From Lysobacteraceae bacterium (GTDB taxonomy: Bacteria > Pseudomonadota > Gammaproteobacteria > Xanthomonadales > BQJN01): a DNA stretch of 56,384 bases. The stretch is taken from assembly GCA_021604725.1 (NCBI GenBank), contig BQJN01000015.1, positions 1 through 56,384 on the forward strand. The letters are read 5' to 3'. This document shows positions 35,379-45,821 of this stretch, one piece after another. The position numbers were made by a program, and so were the translations under genes. The notes beneath the pieces were generated by a model. It was given only the letters and a program-made list of their open reading frames with translations, had not been told where the DNA came from and ran no database searches. Each line of letters opens with the position of its first letter. Within the stretch, counting starts at the first letter, position 1.

Positions 35379-36445
35379 GAAAAGCAGCGTTGTTGCTATG
35401 TTTGGCAGCAATCGCTTTGACCGATGCGGCGTTTGCTGCACAGCCGGTTGATCCTGTCGCGGAAAGCGAGCCTCTCGCCGCCGACCGCGACTTGAGAGAA
35501 GACAGGCCAACTGACACGGCGCGCTGCGTCGCCCAGCCCAAAGACGAACATTGGCTGGACAAAGTTCAAGGCGGCGTACATTCCAGCGTCTGCCATTCGG
35601 CACGTTGGGTCGACGGTTTCTTTGGCGAGAACGATGGGCCGGAGTATGAAGGCGCCTATGGATTTGTCGCCGCCAGCTTGTTGTACTCAGAGCATGACGA
35701 GTTGGAAGCTCGCGGTCGATTTCGAGCCCACATACCCCTACCGAATGCCTCGCAAACCTGGAACGCCGTGGTTGGCCGACTGGCCGAAGACGAATACCTA
35801 ACCGACCGCGCCGATGCCAACGATCCGTTCCAGTCATTCGTGCGCGACGATGCAGAAAATGATTGGTTGGTCGGCTTGGGTTATCGCCCCCCCAGTCAAG
35901 GCAACCCCTGGTCATTTAGTGTCGGCGTCCGCCTAAGCTCGGGTTTAAGCCCCTATGCCAAGGCCAACTACCGATACATCAAACCACTGAGCGATACTCA
36001 ACTGTTTCGTTGGCACCAGACCATTTTCTGGCGTCACAAAGTGGGCTTTGGCACCACTACAAACCTGACCCACGAGACCTGGTTCAGCGACGCCTTCCTG
36101 TTTAGAGCTGCCGGCAGCGGAACCTTTTCTGAGGACACGCAAGGCGTCGATTGGTACACCTCCGGCACGCTTTTTCACAACATTGGCAACGGCAACGCCT
36201 TTTCGTACCGGGCCTTTGCCGAAGGGGAGACCAAAGCCCCGGTGGAACTGAGAGATACCGGCTTTCGTGTCACGTATCGCAGACAGACCTTTCGACCCTG
36301 GTTCTATGTCGACTATATCGCGGGCTTGTCCTACATAAGGGAAACCCCGAACGCCAAGCGCGATCTATCAGCAGTCATCGGCATCGGCTTTGAGCTGCAG
36401 TTTGGTGACGGCACCGTGTTTGGCGACCGTCAACCCGGAATCTAA
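35375..36445 (+). CDS. Exported beta-rich protein, probable outer-membrane barrel
   Basis: 356 aa of no family known to me. The signal peptide is [22 protein letters not shown], cut near residue 22. The mature part begins with a Cys-containing segment (two Cys, [15 protein letters not shown] and [16 protein letters not shown]). From about residue 100 onward it has alternating amphipathic strands with aromatic ends ([51 protein letters not shown]), which suggests a beta-barrel. The end [18 protein letters not shown] lacks a terminal Phe. The ATG overlaps the dxs stop by 4 bases, so expression is tied to dxs, although no functional link is obvious. Confidence 0.8.
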   Translation: MRKAALLLCLAAIALTDAAFAAQPVDPVAESEPLAADRDLREDRPTDTARCVAQPKDEHWLDKVQGGVHSSVCHSARWVDGFFGENDGPEYEGAYGFVAASLLYSEHDELEARGRFRAHIPLPNASQTWNAVVGRLAEDEYLTDRADANDPFQSFVRDDAENDWLVGLGYRPPSQGNPWSFSVGVRLSSGLSPYAKANYRYIKPLSDTQLFRWHQTIFWRHKVGFGTTTNLTHETWFSDAFLFRAAGSGTFSEDTQGVDWYTSGTLFHNIGNGNAFSYRAFAEGETKAPVELRDTGFRVTYRRQTFRPWFYVDYIAGLSYIRETPNAKRDLSAVIGIGFELQFGDGTVFGDRQPGI

Positions 36446-36455
36446 GTCGTCACAA

Positions 36456-36471
36456 GTGGCGCACGTGCCAC
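36456..36471. terminator. Stem-loop between convergent barrel gene and pmbA
   Basis: GTGGC (36456-36460) pairs with GCCAC (36467-36471) around the palindrome CACGTG region, in the 32-base gap between two convergent stops. The short stem and missing T-run make it only a weak terminator candidate. Confidence 0.3.
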
Positions 36472-36477
36472 ATTGCC

Positions 36478-37815
36478 TTAGTCTCCGGCGATCATCATGC
36501 CTTCGATCAGTACCGACCCACACGCGATGTTGCCTCGGCGGTCAATATCGTCACCGAGACCGCGAATCGAGCGATACATGTCCAGCAGGTTGCCCGCGAC
36601 GGTGATTTCATGAACCGGCTCAGCCAACTCACCGTTGCGTATACGAAAGCCTGATGCACCGCGCGAGTAGTCGCCAGTGACCATGTTGATGCCCTGCCCC
36701 ATCACATCTGTGACCAGCAAACCATCCTCAATCCCGGCCACCAGGTCGGCGGCTGGACGAGTAGGGCCAATCAATTGCACATTGTGAACGCCGCCGGCGT
36801 TGCCCGTGGTTCTAAGTCCCAGTTTGCGAGCGGAGTAACTCGACAGGACGTACGACACTAATCGCCCATCTGCAACGATGTCACGCTCGCGCGTTGCCAC
36901 GCCTTCAGCGTCGTAGTTGCACGACCCTATTGCCCTTTGCAGGTGCGGCCGCTCACGTAAACTAAACCCTTGAGGAAGAATCGCGTGGTCCAGTTTGTCC
37001 AAAAGAAACGAGGCTTTGCGGTATAGCGCTCCCCCCTTGGCTGCACCGACCAGATGGCCCAGCAAGCCACGTGCTACTTCAGGGGCATAGACTACCGGCA
37101 AGCGGGCTGTTTTCAGTTTTCGCGCGCCCAGTCTTCGTGCCGTCTTTTCGGCCGCTGAACGTCCAATGTCTACGCCGCTACGCAGGTCGTCAGCACATCG
37201 AGCCACGTCATAGTCATAATCGCGTTGCATTGACGATCCTTCGCCGGCAATCATCATGCAGGTGATGCCATGTCGGGTTCCAGCTTGCCTGCCGACAAAG
37301 CCATGGCTGGTCGCATACACAGAGACTCCGGCGTGCGAATTGACCACGGCGCCATCAGAATTGGTGATCTGGGCGTTGTCTCGCGCCGATTGTTCAGTCT
37401 CCAATGCCAGTTCAACAGCCTGTTCGGCCTGCAACTGCCAGGGATGCCACAGGTCCAGATCACGATGCTCAGTAGCCAGATCTTCGGCATCAGCCAATCC
37501 GCCGCAACTATCCTCCTCAGTAAATTTGGCTATAGCACAGGCCTGTTGCAACGACAGCGAAACCGATTCCGGGTCCAGATCGGCCGTCGTCGCAGAGCCC
37601 TTGCGCTGGCCGAAGTAGACGTTGATTGAAACGCCACGGTCATTGCTGAACTCCAGGGTTTCAACGGCACCAAGGCGTACCGTGGTGCTCAGACCTCGAT
37701 TTGCCGAGCAACTGACCTCCACGGCACTAGCCCCCAGAGCCTTGGCTTGTGCGATAACGCCCTCGGCCACCTCTTGGAGCTGTTGTCCAATCGCTTCGCT
37801 TGCTAAACTTTCCAC
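36478..37815 (-). CDS. pmbA: Metalloprotease PmbA/TldE
   Basis: 445 aa partner of TldD; the TldD/TldE heterodimer degrades unfolded peptides and matures modified peptides such as microcin B17. PmbA has the TldD/PmbA fold without the HExxxH zinc site. Visible signatures are NDRGVSINVYFGQRKGSAT (N-terminal domain), CADDLRSGVDIGRSAAEKT, LPVVYAPEVARGLLGHL, RRGNIACGSVLIEGMMIAGD and MGQGINMVTGDYSRGASGF. It starts with GTG 37815 and is divergent from yjgA across only 25 bases. A TAATTT box ends six bases before the GTG. Confidence 0.94.
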   Translation of the reverse strand: MESLASEAIGQQLQEVAEGVIAQAKALGASAVEVSCSANRGLSTTVRLGAVETLEFSNDRGVSINVYFGQRKGSATTADLDPESVSLSLQQACAIAKFTEEDSCGGLADAEDLATEHRDLDLWHPWQLQAEQAVELALETEQSARDNAQITNSDGAVVNSHAGVSVYATSHGFVGRQAGTRHGITCMMIAGEGSSMQRDYDYDVARCADDLRSGVDIGRSAAEKTARRLGARKLKTARLPVVYAPEVARGLLGHLVGAAKGGALYRKASFLLDKLDHAILPQGFSLRERPHLQRAIGSCNYDAEGVATRERDIVADGRLVSYVLSSYSARKLGLRTTGNAGGVHNVQLIGPTRPAADLVAGIEDGLLVTDVMGQGINMVTGDYSRGASGFRIRNGELAEPVHEITVAGNLLDMYRSIRGLGDDIDRRGNIACGSVLIEGMMIAGD

Positions 37816-37840
37816 TAGCTAAAATTACCCTGCGTAAATT

Positions 37841-38356
37841 GTGTCCGAGCTCAACGAACCCGTATCAAGAAGTCAATTGCGCCGCGAGGCGCAGCAAATA
37901 TTGCGGCTGGCCGCTGACCTGATTGCGATGCCGGAGAGCCGACTGCGTCGTTTGCCATTGCCTGACGACATTCGCGAACTGGTGCGCGAGTCCAGACAAG
38001 TAAAACAGCGTGTTGCCGGCAAACGCCAGCGCCAATACCTGGCTAAACACCTGCGACAACTCGATGCGGAGGTGATCGACAACATCATTAACTTTGAGAC
38101 CCTTCACGACCTGGCGACGCAACGAGCCGATGCCTTTGCCAGCAGTTGGCTGCAGCGATTGCTTGACAACCCTGCCTGCGTCAAAGACCTGTTCGACCAG
38201 TGCCCGGAGCTGGACATTGCGCAAGCTCGCAGACTGCTGCGTGCCGCGCTCAAGGAAGAGCAGCCCGATCAGTCGGTTGCGGCCAGAAAACTGCGGTCGT
38301 TGTTGACTCAAGCGGTGCCACCGACGGTCAGCTCATCGACCAGCATCGTGGGTTGA
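37841..38356 (+). CDS. yjgA: Ribosome-associated protein YjgA/DarP (DUF615)
   Basis: 171 aa helical basic protein that associates with the 50S subunit and aids its late assembly. Family features are [19 protein letters not shown] near the start, [18 protein letters not shown], and [17 protein letters not shown]. It starts with GTG 37841. It is squeezed between two minus-strand protease genes: 25 bases from the divergent pmbA start, and with its last 49 bases antisense to the end of tldD. E. coli has yjgA next to pmbA in the same divergent arrangement. Confidence 0.93.
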   Translation: MSELNEPVSRSQLRREAQQILRLAADLIAMPESRLRRLPLPDDIRELVRESRQVKQRVAGKRQRQYLAKHLRQLDAEVIDNIINFETLHDLATQRADAFASSWLQRLLDNPACVKDLFDQCPELDIAQARRLLRAALKEEQPDQSVAARKLRSLLTQAVPPTVSSSTSIVG

Positions 38357-39786
38357 CCAACGCCGACAGGAACACTTTGCCCGTCTTTGCCACAAACGCC
38401 AACGCCATCGTCGAGTGCCAGGTCATTTCCGACCATGCTCACGTGCTTCAGGGCCTCAGGGCCCGAGCCGATCAAAGTTGCCCCTTTAACGGGGGCCGTC
38501 ACTTTGCCATTTTCAACCAGATAGGCTTCGCTGGCCGAGAAAACAAAACTACCGGACGTAATATCGACCTGGCCACCGCCGAAATTTACCGCGTACAAAC
38601 CACGTTTGACACTGCGGATAATTTCTTCCGGATCTGATTCACCAGCCAGCATGTAGGTATTGGTCATACGCGGCATTGGCATATGTGCAAACGACTCACG
38701 CCGCCCATTTCCGGTACTGACCTCGCCCATCAGACGAGCATTGAGCTTGTCCTGCATGTAACCGCGAAGAATTCCGTTTTCAATCAGCACCGTGTTCTGA
38801 CAGGGCACACCTTCATCATCGACCGTCAGTGACCCACGCCGTCCATCCAGCGTGCCATCATCAACGACCGTACACAGTGGTGAGGCCACCTGCTGTCCTA
38901 CACGGCCCGCAAAAGCGGATGTTTTCTTGCGATTGAAGTCACCTTCCAAACCATGCCCGATGGCCTCGTGCAGAAGCACCCCGGGCCAGCCAGGCCCAAG
39001 CACCACAGGCATCATGCCAGCAGGTGCGTCGACCGCCTGCAAATTCACTTGGGCCATGCGCACAGCTTCACTGACCAGACGTCTGCCCATGGCCATCAAG
39101 CGATCCTTTTCCAGAGCGTAGCGACCACCGGCACCGGCGACACCTTGCTCGCGCTTGCCTCCTTTTTCAACGATCACTGACACATTCAAGCGAACCAGGG
39201 GTCGCACGTCACCGGCCAGTGTCCCATCCAACGCCGCAACCAGAATCGATTCGCTATTTGCCGACAGTGAGACAGTAACCTGCTGGACTATTGGGTCGGT
39301 CTGCCTGGCCAAGGCATCCAGCTCTCGCAGCAAAGCAACTTTTTCTGTAGAGCTCATCCCAGCTACCGGGTCAACCGCTGCGTAGCGTTCTGGTGCAGCA
39401 ACCGATTTTAGTGCCACCGGCTGCACCAGTGCCCCTGAGTTGGCGATGGCGCGTGCCGCGCCGGCCGCTTCGGCAAGCGCGTCGAAATGCAGCTCGTCGG
39501 TGTAGGCAAGGCCTGCCTTGTCGCCACTGATGGCTCGGGCACCAACGCCTTTTTCGATGTCATGGCTGCCATCTTTGACGATGCCATCCTCTAGCACCCA
39601 GCTTTCACTGCGCCTGAACTGAAAGTACAAATCGGCCGCATCAATACCAGGCCCAGCCAATAGCCCTAGCGCTCGCTCAACATCGTGTAACGCCAAGCCA
39701 CCACTGAGAATCTGCTGTTGCGCCAACTCCAGTGCTGACGAACTGGAAATGACCGATGGGCCGTTGGCTATGTTGTTACTGTTCAT
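38308..39786 (-). CDS. tldD: Metalloprotease TldD
   Basis: 492 aa catalytic subunit of the TldD/TldE protease. The zinc motif HEAIGH (HExxxH) is at residues 273-278, in [19 protein letters not shown]. Other conserved parts are [37 protein letters not shown] and [23 protein letters not shown] 39786 gives a normal N-terminus; an upstream GTG-type start at 39819 would add 11 residues. It is the last gene of the rng-yhdP-tldD series (65 bases after yhdP), and its 3' end overlaps yjgA on the other strand by 49 bases. Confidence 0.95.
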   Translation of the reverse strand: MNSNNIANGPSVISSSSALELAQQQILSGGLALHDVERALGLLAGPGIDAADLYFQFRRSESWVLEDGIVKDGSHDIEKGVGARAISGDKAGLAYTDELHFDALAEAAGAARAIANSGALVQPVALKSVAAPERYAAVDPVAGMSSTEKVALLRELDALARQTDPIVQQVTVSLSANSESILVAALDGTLAGDVRPLVRLNVSVIVEKGGKREQGVAGAGGRYALEKDRLMAMGRRLVSEAVRMAQVNLQAVDAPAGMMPVVLGPGWPGVLLHEAIGHGLEGDFNRKKTSAFAGRVGQQVASPLCTVVDDGTLDGRRGSLTVDDEGVPCQNTVLIENGILRGYMQDKLNARLMGEVSTGNGRRESFAHMPMPRMTNTYMLAGESDPEEIIRSVKRGLYAVNFGGGQVDITSGSFVFSASEAYLVENGKVTAPVKGATLIGSGPEALKHVSMVGNDLALDDGVGVCGKDGQSVPVGVGQPTMLVDELTVGGTA

Positions 39787-39851
39787 AGTGTCTGTCCGAT
39801 ATTTAACCTCACCGCTCAAACTGCGGCGCGGTGCTCACTAAAGAGGCAAGA

Positions 39852-42800
39852 TCAATCTTGAGGCGTCGATTCAGTGACCGTATCCGGCGCTGCGTTCTGT
39901 GGCAACAGCACCAACTCCGGCTCATCCCAACTCCCCGTGACCGAATAGTAGATCTCTGACATCCGCGACAATGGATCGGCCATGATGCTTTCGAAAAGAA
40001 ACATGGCCGCAGCGCCGGTTCCACCACCGGCCAGTGCACCGACCAAGGGTAGTGCGCTGGATACTTTAGGCCGCACAGTCAGGATCATGTCGTAGTCTTG
40101 ATCAACCAAACCGATGCGACCTTCCATTTCCAGATCGGCTGAGGGCCCTTGCAGAGTAAGGTTCTTGGTGTAGGCGTTGCCGCCCCGCAATTGAAGAGTG
40201 GCGTTGATCGAATCGAAACTCAAGCCTGGCGTCACCAAGTCAGAAAAATCGAGCGCCAACCGGCGTGGAATCGCCTGCAAGCTGATCAAGCCGAGCAAGC
40301 GACCTGCCCCTGGACTGACCTGTGGGAACTGCCCGGCACCAATTGACAATTCAATGACGCCCTCCAGGGTATCGGAACTAATATCGGTGGGTGCACCGTC
40401 CCAGCCCACATCCAGGGCAGCGATAGTCTGGCCCCCCTCGACCTGCCCCTCAATGTCAAACAGGGAAAGAAACGAACCCAGGTCTTCGGTGGTCAAATGA
40501 AAGTCAAAATCAGACCGGTCATTGTCGTCGATCACGACCCAATCGCCCGAGCCGGTCAAATGAGCCAATTCAGAGCGCGTCTCCACGGAGTCGAAATGAA
40601 CGCCATCATCGATCGGGTAAGTCTCCAATCTCAGTTCGCCCAGCGGAAAATCGCCGATCGACGCTTCTGCGGCAAACATGCTTAAAGTCGGCAGCTCCTC
40701 GGGGCGCATGCTAAATCCACTGCCATGTTGAGTTTCTTCGCCATTCTCGGGCCAGTGGACGCGGTCAAAATCAGCCACGACCGTCGACAGCGGTTGCATG
40801 CTGGCCAACATTCGAATCTGTCCGGATACGTCGTCTGATTCCAGGTTGACCTCAAAGTAAGGCCCATCACGTTGCGCGTCGATGGTGATGTCGGTGAACT
40901 GGCTGCCGAGGGTGCGCAACCAACCGACCCGCAAGTCGATTCCAAGCAAGGCGGTCGCCGTATGATTGCGAGCATCTCTCGGCATCAACATCGCCATGTC
41001 ATCTACCCAGTCGGACCAATCGAGGCGCTCGACGTAGCCATCGATACGAATACCAGGCTCAGTGGGCAGTGGACCGGTATCGCCACCAAACGTCATTTGG
41101 CCATGCACGCCGCTATCGCGCATTGCAAAGCGCGCCGCCAAGGTGTCGCCGTACCATAGTTTGATCGGCGCCAGATCCTCCGGGACCGTCATCTCAACCC
41201 GCATCGGGCGCGCCTGATCAATCGATTTACCCATCGGTTCGGGCAGGTAGCCCGCGGTGCCCACCAGGTCTGATTCCATTTGTAGCCGGGCCATGGCCTG
41301 CTCCGCCGAAAGCTCCAGGTTCATAAACCAGTCAGACTGACCATCGAAACGATCAAGGACCGAATCGAGATCCGGGTAGCCGCGAAACACACTGGTGATG
41401 GGCAGCTTGCCGCGAAGAGTCGCCTCAAGCCGATTGTCTTCGTTCAGTACAGACCCACCAATCCGCACGCCCATATCGACTGCATGACCATCGAGCGTCG
41501 CGGCGATGCCCTGACCAGTGACGCTATCGGCGTCAAAAGACAAAGCCCCACCCAGCTGCGCCAGTCGAATGCCCCAGTCCTCTACCGAAACGTCCGCACC
41601 CTGCAGGTTGGCCACGCCGTCGATCACCATCGCGCCCGATTGTTGCGATCCCAATGGGATATCCAGACGCAAATCGACACCTACCGGCCCTTGAATATCA
41701 ATGTTCTGCAAATAGTCGCCATACAAGTCGCCCAGCGGGCTGATTCGCAGGAAGTTGATGGCTTCCCTGTCGTTGGCTTGTCCGCGCGCGGTAATGACCA
41801 ACAAAGGGTCGCGCAGGTCGGCAATCTCGGCTCGCGCTAGCGGCGTTTCAATGCCAGCCACCTCTGCGGTGCCTTCGATGAACATCGATGCACCTTCAAA
41901 CCTGGCCTCGACGTTGCCGTTAACCATCTCGGGCCAGCCGGGCACATAATCCATTCGAGCGTCGCGAACGTCTGCAGTCACCTCAAATCGGCCCTGTTTG
42001 TCCAGAAATGGCCACTGGTCAACTGGGCCGCGCATCAACACACCGCCGGACGCGATGCGCCCACCGTTCAAAGAACGATCCAGCCATGCAATAGCTTCTG
42101 GTGGCATGCCTTGCGGCCAGAATCGATGCAGGCGCGCAATGTCGATTTCCCCTAAAGACAGAGTCAGATCGATCGATGGCGCTGCGTCAGGGTCCAACCA
42201 GTTGAGTTGACCCTGACCGGCAAGGCCAAAACCCTGACCCCGCAAGGCCTCAATATCGAACTGGACGTGATACGCATCATCCAACTGCCAGTGCAGGGTT
42301 GATTGCAATTGCTCGACAAAGACTGGCCCGCGCAGCTTGCCTCGAAAATCAACTGAACCGTCCTGCATCACGACCTCAGCCCAGCCCTCATTTCCAGCGT
42401 GCCGAATATCGATCGATGCGCCACTGCCGCCGGGAATACTGCCGCTACCAACCCAGCTCAGATCATTGGCGACAAACCTTAAATGATTCACCGGATCGAG
42501 TGGCTCATCGCTGGCCAGGACCAGTTCGAACCGGTCCAGGACACCATGGGGTGAGAGTTGATAGAGTCCACTGCGCAGGCCGGCAGGCAGTTGCCCGCTG
42601 GTCATCAAAAGATCGGCGACATCATCAGCACGCAAGCCCTGCAATGACAATTGATCTGGACCCGCCTGTTCATCTGGCAGGTGGACCAGCGTCAGTTCGC
42701 CACGCTGCACTCGACCGCGTCGCGTCACCTCAAGTCGCGGCACGCCAAGTCGCCATGCTTCACCCTCTCGATTCCATTGGAAGTCCAGGGCAATCGATTC

Positions 42801-43721
42801 AGTAGAATAACGTGGCTGTATGACGCGATCGGCAACCTCAAGATCCTCCCCGCGCACGCGCAGCCGGCTAATCTCTGCATCACCATGCATGCGCAACAAC
42901 TCACCGTCCGCGACCCTTGCCCAGATTCGAAAGTCCATCGCACCATCGATACCCTCGAAACCGAACAGCGGCGGTATCTCGGCCAGGGAGCTCATTGGCA
43001 GCGATTGAGTCCCCACATACAGCGAAAAAGGACCCGTCGCAGATCCCGGTTCTGGCGCTCCGGTATCGAGCACCACTTCAATCAGCGCCCCAGGGACTTG
43101 AGCAGGTGCCAAGCGCCCTGACAGATGCACGCCCGACCCTCGTCTGGTCAGAGTAACGGTCTCAACGAACAACCCGAGTTTTCGGTCTCGCTTGCGGTCT
43201 TCAAGCAGGAAGGTTGAGTCACTAAGGGTCAAGCGACCACCACGCAATAGCCACGGAACCTCACCACTGGATGCCTGCTCATTGGGCCAGGCGACGCCCA
43301 GGGCGTCGACCTGCCATTTTTCGTCCGCCGTGCGCAGCAAGGTCAGCTCAACCTCTTTTACACGCAGCTCGAACAACCGCTGCTCGGTGAACATCCAAAG
43401 CAGAAGGTTCAGAGACAGCTCTGCCTGTGGCAAGTGCAAGCCTTCGGCCTCCTTGCCACTTAAGTTGATGCCCTCCAACAGGCAAATCGGACCGCCGCCA
43501 GCCCAATCGCAACTCAGAGCATCAATGCTCACCTCGCGTTGCGTGGCTTGACTGAGCCAGCTTTCCATTTTTGGCAGGTGGTTGGGTGCCAACGGCAGTA
43601 GCAGGCGCAATACTCCCACCAACAATGCAGCCACAATGCAAACGCCAGCGGCAGCTGCCCACATCCAGCGAAATACGAGCGCTGACAAAGTTCGCAAAGG
43701 ATGCCAACGAGTTCCTACCAC
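39852..43721 (-). CDS. yhdP: YhdP-type AsmA-like phospholipid transport protein
   Basis: 1289 aa envelope-spanning bridge protein; YhdP, TamB and YdbH are thought to move phospholipids from inner to outer membrane. It has one N-terminal membrane helix (RWMWAAAAGVCIVAALLVGV, about residues 18-37) and then a very long beta-strand-rich periplasmic body of repeated AsmA/DUF3971 type. The C-terminal AsmA-like domain includes LLGLISLQAIPRRLALDFSD and VRPKVSSALPLVGALAGGGT. Length is close to E. coli YhdP (1266). It starts with GTG and lies 49 bases after rng, in the standard maf-rng-yhdP-tldD order. Confidence 0.93.
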   Translation of the reverse strand: MVGTRWHPLRTLSALVFRWMWAAAAGVCIVAALLVGVLRLLLPLAPNHLPKMESWLSQATQREVSIDALSCDWAGGGPICLLEGINLSGKEAEGLHLPQAELSLNLLLWMFTEQRLFELRVKEVELTLLRTADEKWQVDALGVAWPNEQASSGEVPWLLRGGRLTLSDSTFLLEDRKRDRKLGLFVETVTLTRRGSGVHLSGRLAPAQVPGALIEVVLDTGAPEPGSATGPFSLYVGTQSLPMSSLAEIPPLFGFEGIDGAMDFRIWARVADGELLRMHGDAEISRLRVRGEDLEVADRVIQPRYSTESIALDFQWNREGEAWRLGVPRLEVTRRGRVQRGELTLVHLPDEQAGPDQLSLQGLRADDVADLLMTSGQLPAGLRSGLYQLSPHGVLDRFELVLASDEPLDPVNHLRFVANDLSWVGSGSIPGGSGASIDIRHAGNEGWAEVVMQDGSVDFRGKLRGPVFVEQLQSTLHWQLDDAYHVQFDIEALRGQGFGLAGQGQLNWLDPDAAPSIDLTLSLGEIDIARLHRFWPQGMPPEAIAWLDRSLNGGRIASGGVLMRGPVDQWPFLDKQGRFEVTADVRDARMDYVPGWPEMVNGNVEARFEGASMFIEGTAEVAGIETPLARAEIADLRDPLLVITARGQANDREAINFLRISPLGDLYGDYLQNIDIQGPVGVDLRLDIPLGSQQSGAMVIDGVANLQGADVSVEDWGIRLAQLGGALSFDADSVTGQGIAATLDGHAVDMGVRIGGSVLNEDNRLEATLRGKLPITSVFRGYPDLDSVLDRFDGQSDWFMNLELSAEQAMARLQMESDLVGTAGYLPEPMGKSIDQARPMRVEMTVPEDLAPIKLWYGDTLAARFAMRDSGVHGQMTFGGDTGPLPTEPGIRIDGYVERLDWSDWVDDMAMLMPRDARNHTATALLGIDLRVGWLRTLGSQFTDITIDAQRDGPYFEVNLESDDVSGQIRMLASMQPLSTVVADFDRVHWPENGEETQHGSGFSMRPEELPTLSMFAAEASIGDFPLGELRLETYPIDDGVHFDSVETRSELAHLTGSGDWVVIDDNDRSDFDFHLTTEDLGSFLSLFDIEGQVEGGQTIAALDVGWDGAPTDISSDTLEGVIELSIGAGQFPQVSPGAGRLLGLISLQAIPRRLALDFSDLVTPGLSFDSINATLQLRGGNAYTKNLTLQGPSADLEMEGRIGLVDQDYDMILTVRPKVSSALPLVGALAGGGTGAAAMFLFESIMADPLSRMSEIYYSVTGSWDEPELVLLPQNAAPDTVTESTPQD

Positions 43722-43770
43722 GCAGTGCCCTCACACCGCTTGACGACAGCCCAACTGCTCAGGTGTGCGG

Positions 43771-45234
43771 TCACAGCAGCACCACGTCGTACTGCTCTTG
43801 CAGATACTGATCTTCAGATTTGAAGTGAATGTTCTTGCCGATAAATTCTTCAAGTTCGGCCACCGCCGACGATTGTTCGTCAAGAATCTTCTGTACCACC
43901 AACGGCGATGCCAGAACCATCAGCCGGTCAGCGTCGAACTGCCGAACTGATCGAAGGATCTCCCTGAAAATCTCAAAACACACCGTGTCTGCGGTCTTTA
44001 TCGCACCGCGACCGTTGCAGTTGGCACAAGGCTCGCAAAGGATGTGTTCGAGGCTTTCAGTGGTGCGCTTTCGAGTCATCTCGATGAGCCCAAGGCTGGA
44101 GATATCCGACATTTTTGTGCGCGCATGATCACGCTCGAGGTTCTTGGCCAGGGTGCGCAACAACTGCCGACGATGCTCTTCATCCGTCATATCAATGAAG
44201 TCGAGAATGATGATTCCACCAAGATTGCGCAGTCTGAGCTGGCGCGCAATGGCCTGGGCTGCCTCCAGGTTGGTCTTGTAGATAGTCTCTTCGAGGTTGC
44301 GGTGACCGACATAGGCGCCGGTATTGACATCTATGGTGGTCATCGCCTCGGTTTGATCAATGACCAGATGCCCGCCCGACTTCAGAGGGACGTGACGCTT
44401 CAATGCGCGCTGAATTTCATCCTCCACTCCATACAGGTCGAAGATCGGGCGTTCGCCGGTATAAAGCTCCAATGTGTCCGCAGCCTGCGGGATGAACTTG
44501 GCGACGAACTCTTCAGTCCGTTGGTACCACTCGTGAGAATCGATACGAATTTTTTCAACACCGCTGTGCAGCAAGTCGCGAACCGCACGCAAAGGCAATG
44601 CCAGGTCTTCATAGATTTCCTTGACCTTGTCGCGCTCGCTTGCCCGTTGACTTACGACCCGCCAAAGCCGGTGCAGGTAGTCCATATCGCGCCCCAGGTC
44701 CTGCGCATCAACCCCCTCCGCGTTGGTCCGCACAATGTAGCCACACTGGTCGCCGTCTGGCTGACTTGAGCGCACCAGGTCTTTCAGGCGTTCCCGCTCT
44801 TCTTCGTCCTCAATTCGAGTCGACACACCCAACATGTCGTTATTGGGCAACAACACAAGATAGCGTGACGGCAATGAGATTTGAGTTGTCAGGCGGGCGC
44901 CCTTGGTTCCCAATGGATCTTTGATCACCTGAACCACGACCCGCTGTCCCGCTCGCAGCATGTCCGATATCGGCGGCGTGTCCTGCTCTTCTCCAGTTTC
45001 ATCGGCCAATACGTTGATGTCGTTGGCATGAAGAAATGCGGCTCGTTCAAGCCCAATGTCAACAAACGCAGCCTGCATACCCGGCAGCACTCGACTGACC
45101 GTACCAACATAGACATTACCCAGGTAATGCCGGCGTTCTGGACGCTCGATATGCACTTCCTGCAACATGCCGGACTCGACCACAGCAACCCGGGTCTCAC
45201 GAGGCGTCACATTGATTAGGATCTCTTCGCTCAC
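43771..45234 (-). CDS. rng: Ribonuclease G
   Basis: 487 aa endoribonuclease that trims the 5' end of 16S rRNA and cuts AU-rich RNA. The S1 domain is at the N-terminus (NVYVGTVSRVLPGMQAAFVDIG). The DNase I-like catalytic part has TIDVNTGAYVGHRNLE and IIILDFIDMTDEEHRRQLL with the metal-binding Asp pair. The zinc-link CEPCANCNGRG is near residue 407. The protein lacks the long C-terminal scaffold of RNase E, so RNase G is the better name. It overlaps maf by 4 bases. Confidence 0.95.
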   Translation of the reverse strand: MSEEILINVTPRETRVAVVESGMLQEVHIERPERRHYLGNVYVGTVSRVLPGMQAAFVDIGLERAAFLHANDINVLADETGEEQDTPPISDMLRAGQRVVVQVIKDPLGTKGARLTTQISLPSRYLVLLPNNDMLGVSTRIEDEEERERLKDLVRSSQPDGDQCGYIVRTNAEGVDAQDLGRDMDYLHRLWRVVSQRASERDKVKEIYEDLALPLRAVRDLLHSGVEKIRIDSHEWYQRTEEFVAKFIPQAADTLELYTGERPIFDLYGVEDEIQRALKRHVPLKSGGHLVIDQTEAMTTIDVNTGAYVGHRNLEETIYKTNLEAAQAIARQLRLRNLGGIIILDFIDMTDEEHRRQLLRTLAKNLERDHARTKMSDISSLGLIEMTRKRTTESLEHILCEPCANCNGRGAIKTADTVCFEIFREILRSVRQFDADRLMVLASPLVVQKILDEQSSAVAELEEFIGKNIHFKSEDQYLQEQYDVVLL

Positions 45235-45821
45235 CAGAACGTCTCCATAGCTACGCCAAAACCTCGCAGCAGTTGTGCAGTATCACTCAATGGCAGGCCC
45301 ATCACTGCGCTATAGCTGCCATTGATGTTCTCGACGAACGCACCAGCACGACCCTGAATGCCATAACCGCCGGCCTTGTCAAACGGCTCACCGGTTGCCA
45401 CGTAGGCCGCAATTTCAACCTGCGAAAGTTCGGCAAAACGAACTACTGTGGTGTTCACCCGGTGTTTGAGCACGCCGTCGATACCCACCGCGACTGCGGT
45501 GATGACCTCATGGTCTTGACCCGACAGCAGTTCCAGCATGGCGTGAGCTTCAGCTAGCGTACCCGGCTTTCCCAACACCTGCCCCCCTATCACCACCGAT
45601 GTATCGGCGGCCAACACCAAGCGACCCGCGTGCATATCAATCGCAACACGAGCCTTGTCAATCGCCACGCGCAACACATAATCACGCGCCGACTCATCGC
45701 TGCGCCGCGATTCATCGACATCTGAAGGTGAGACCGAAAAAGGCACACCAAGTTGCGTTAATAACTCAGCCCGCCTCGGTGAGGCCGAAGCCAACAGCAC
45801 TGCCTCTACTTGTTCAGGCAC
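45231..45821 (-). CDS. maf: Maf family nucleoside triphosphate pyrophosphatase
   Basis: 196 aa house-cleaning enzyme that hydrolyses dTTP, UTP or modified pyrimidine nucleotides; Maf proteins also affect septum formation. LLASASPRRAELL is at residues 9-21, followed by LVLAADTSVVIGGQVLGKPG with the catalytic Asp, and GGYGIQGRAGAFVENINGSY. The Gly-Tyr-Gly-Ile-Gln motif places it with YhdE (dTTP/UTP) rather than YceF (m7GTP). It overlaps rng by 4 bases and rlmH by 8. Confidence 0.94.
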   Translation of the reverse strand: MPEQVEAVLLASASPRRAELLTQLGVPFSVSPSDVDESRRSDESARDYVLRVAIDKARVAIDMHAGRLVLAADTSVVIGGQVLGKPGTLAEAHAMLELLSGQDHEVITAVAVGIDGVLKHRVNTTVVRFAELSQVEIAAYVATGEPFDKAGGYGIQGRAGAFVENINGSYSAVMGLPLSDTAQLLRGFGVAMETFW

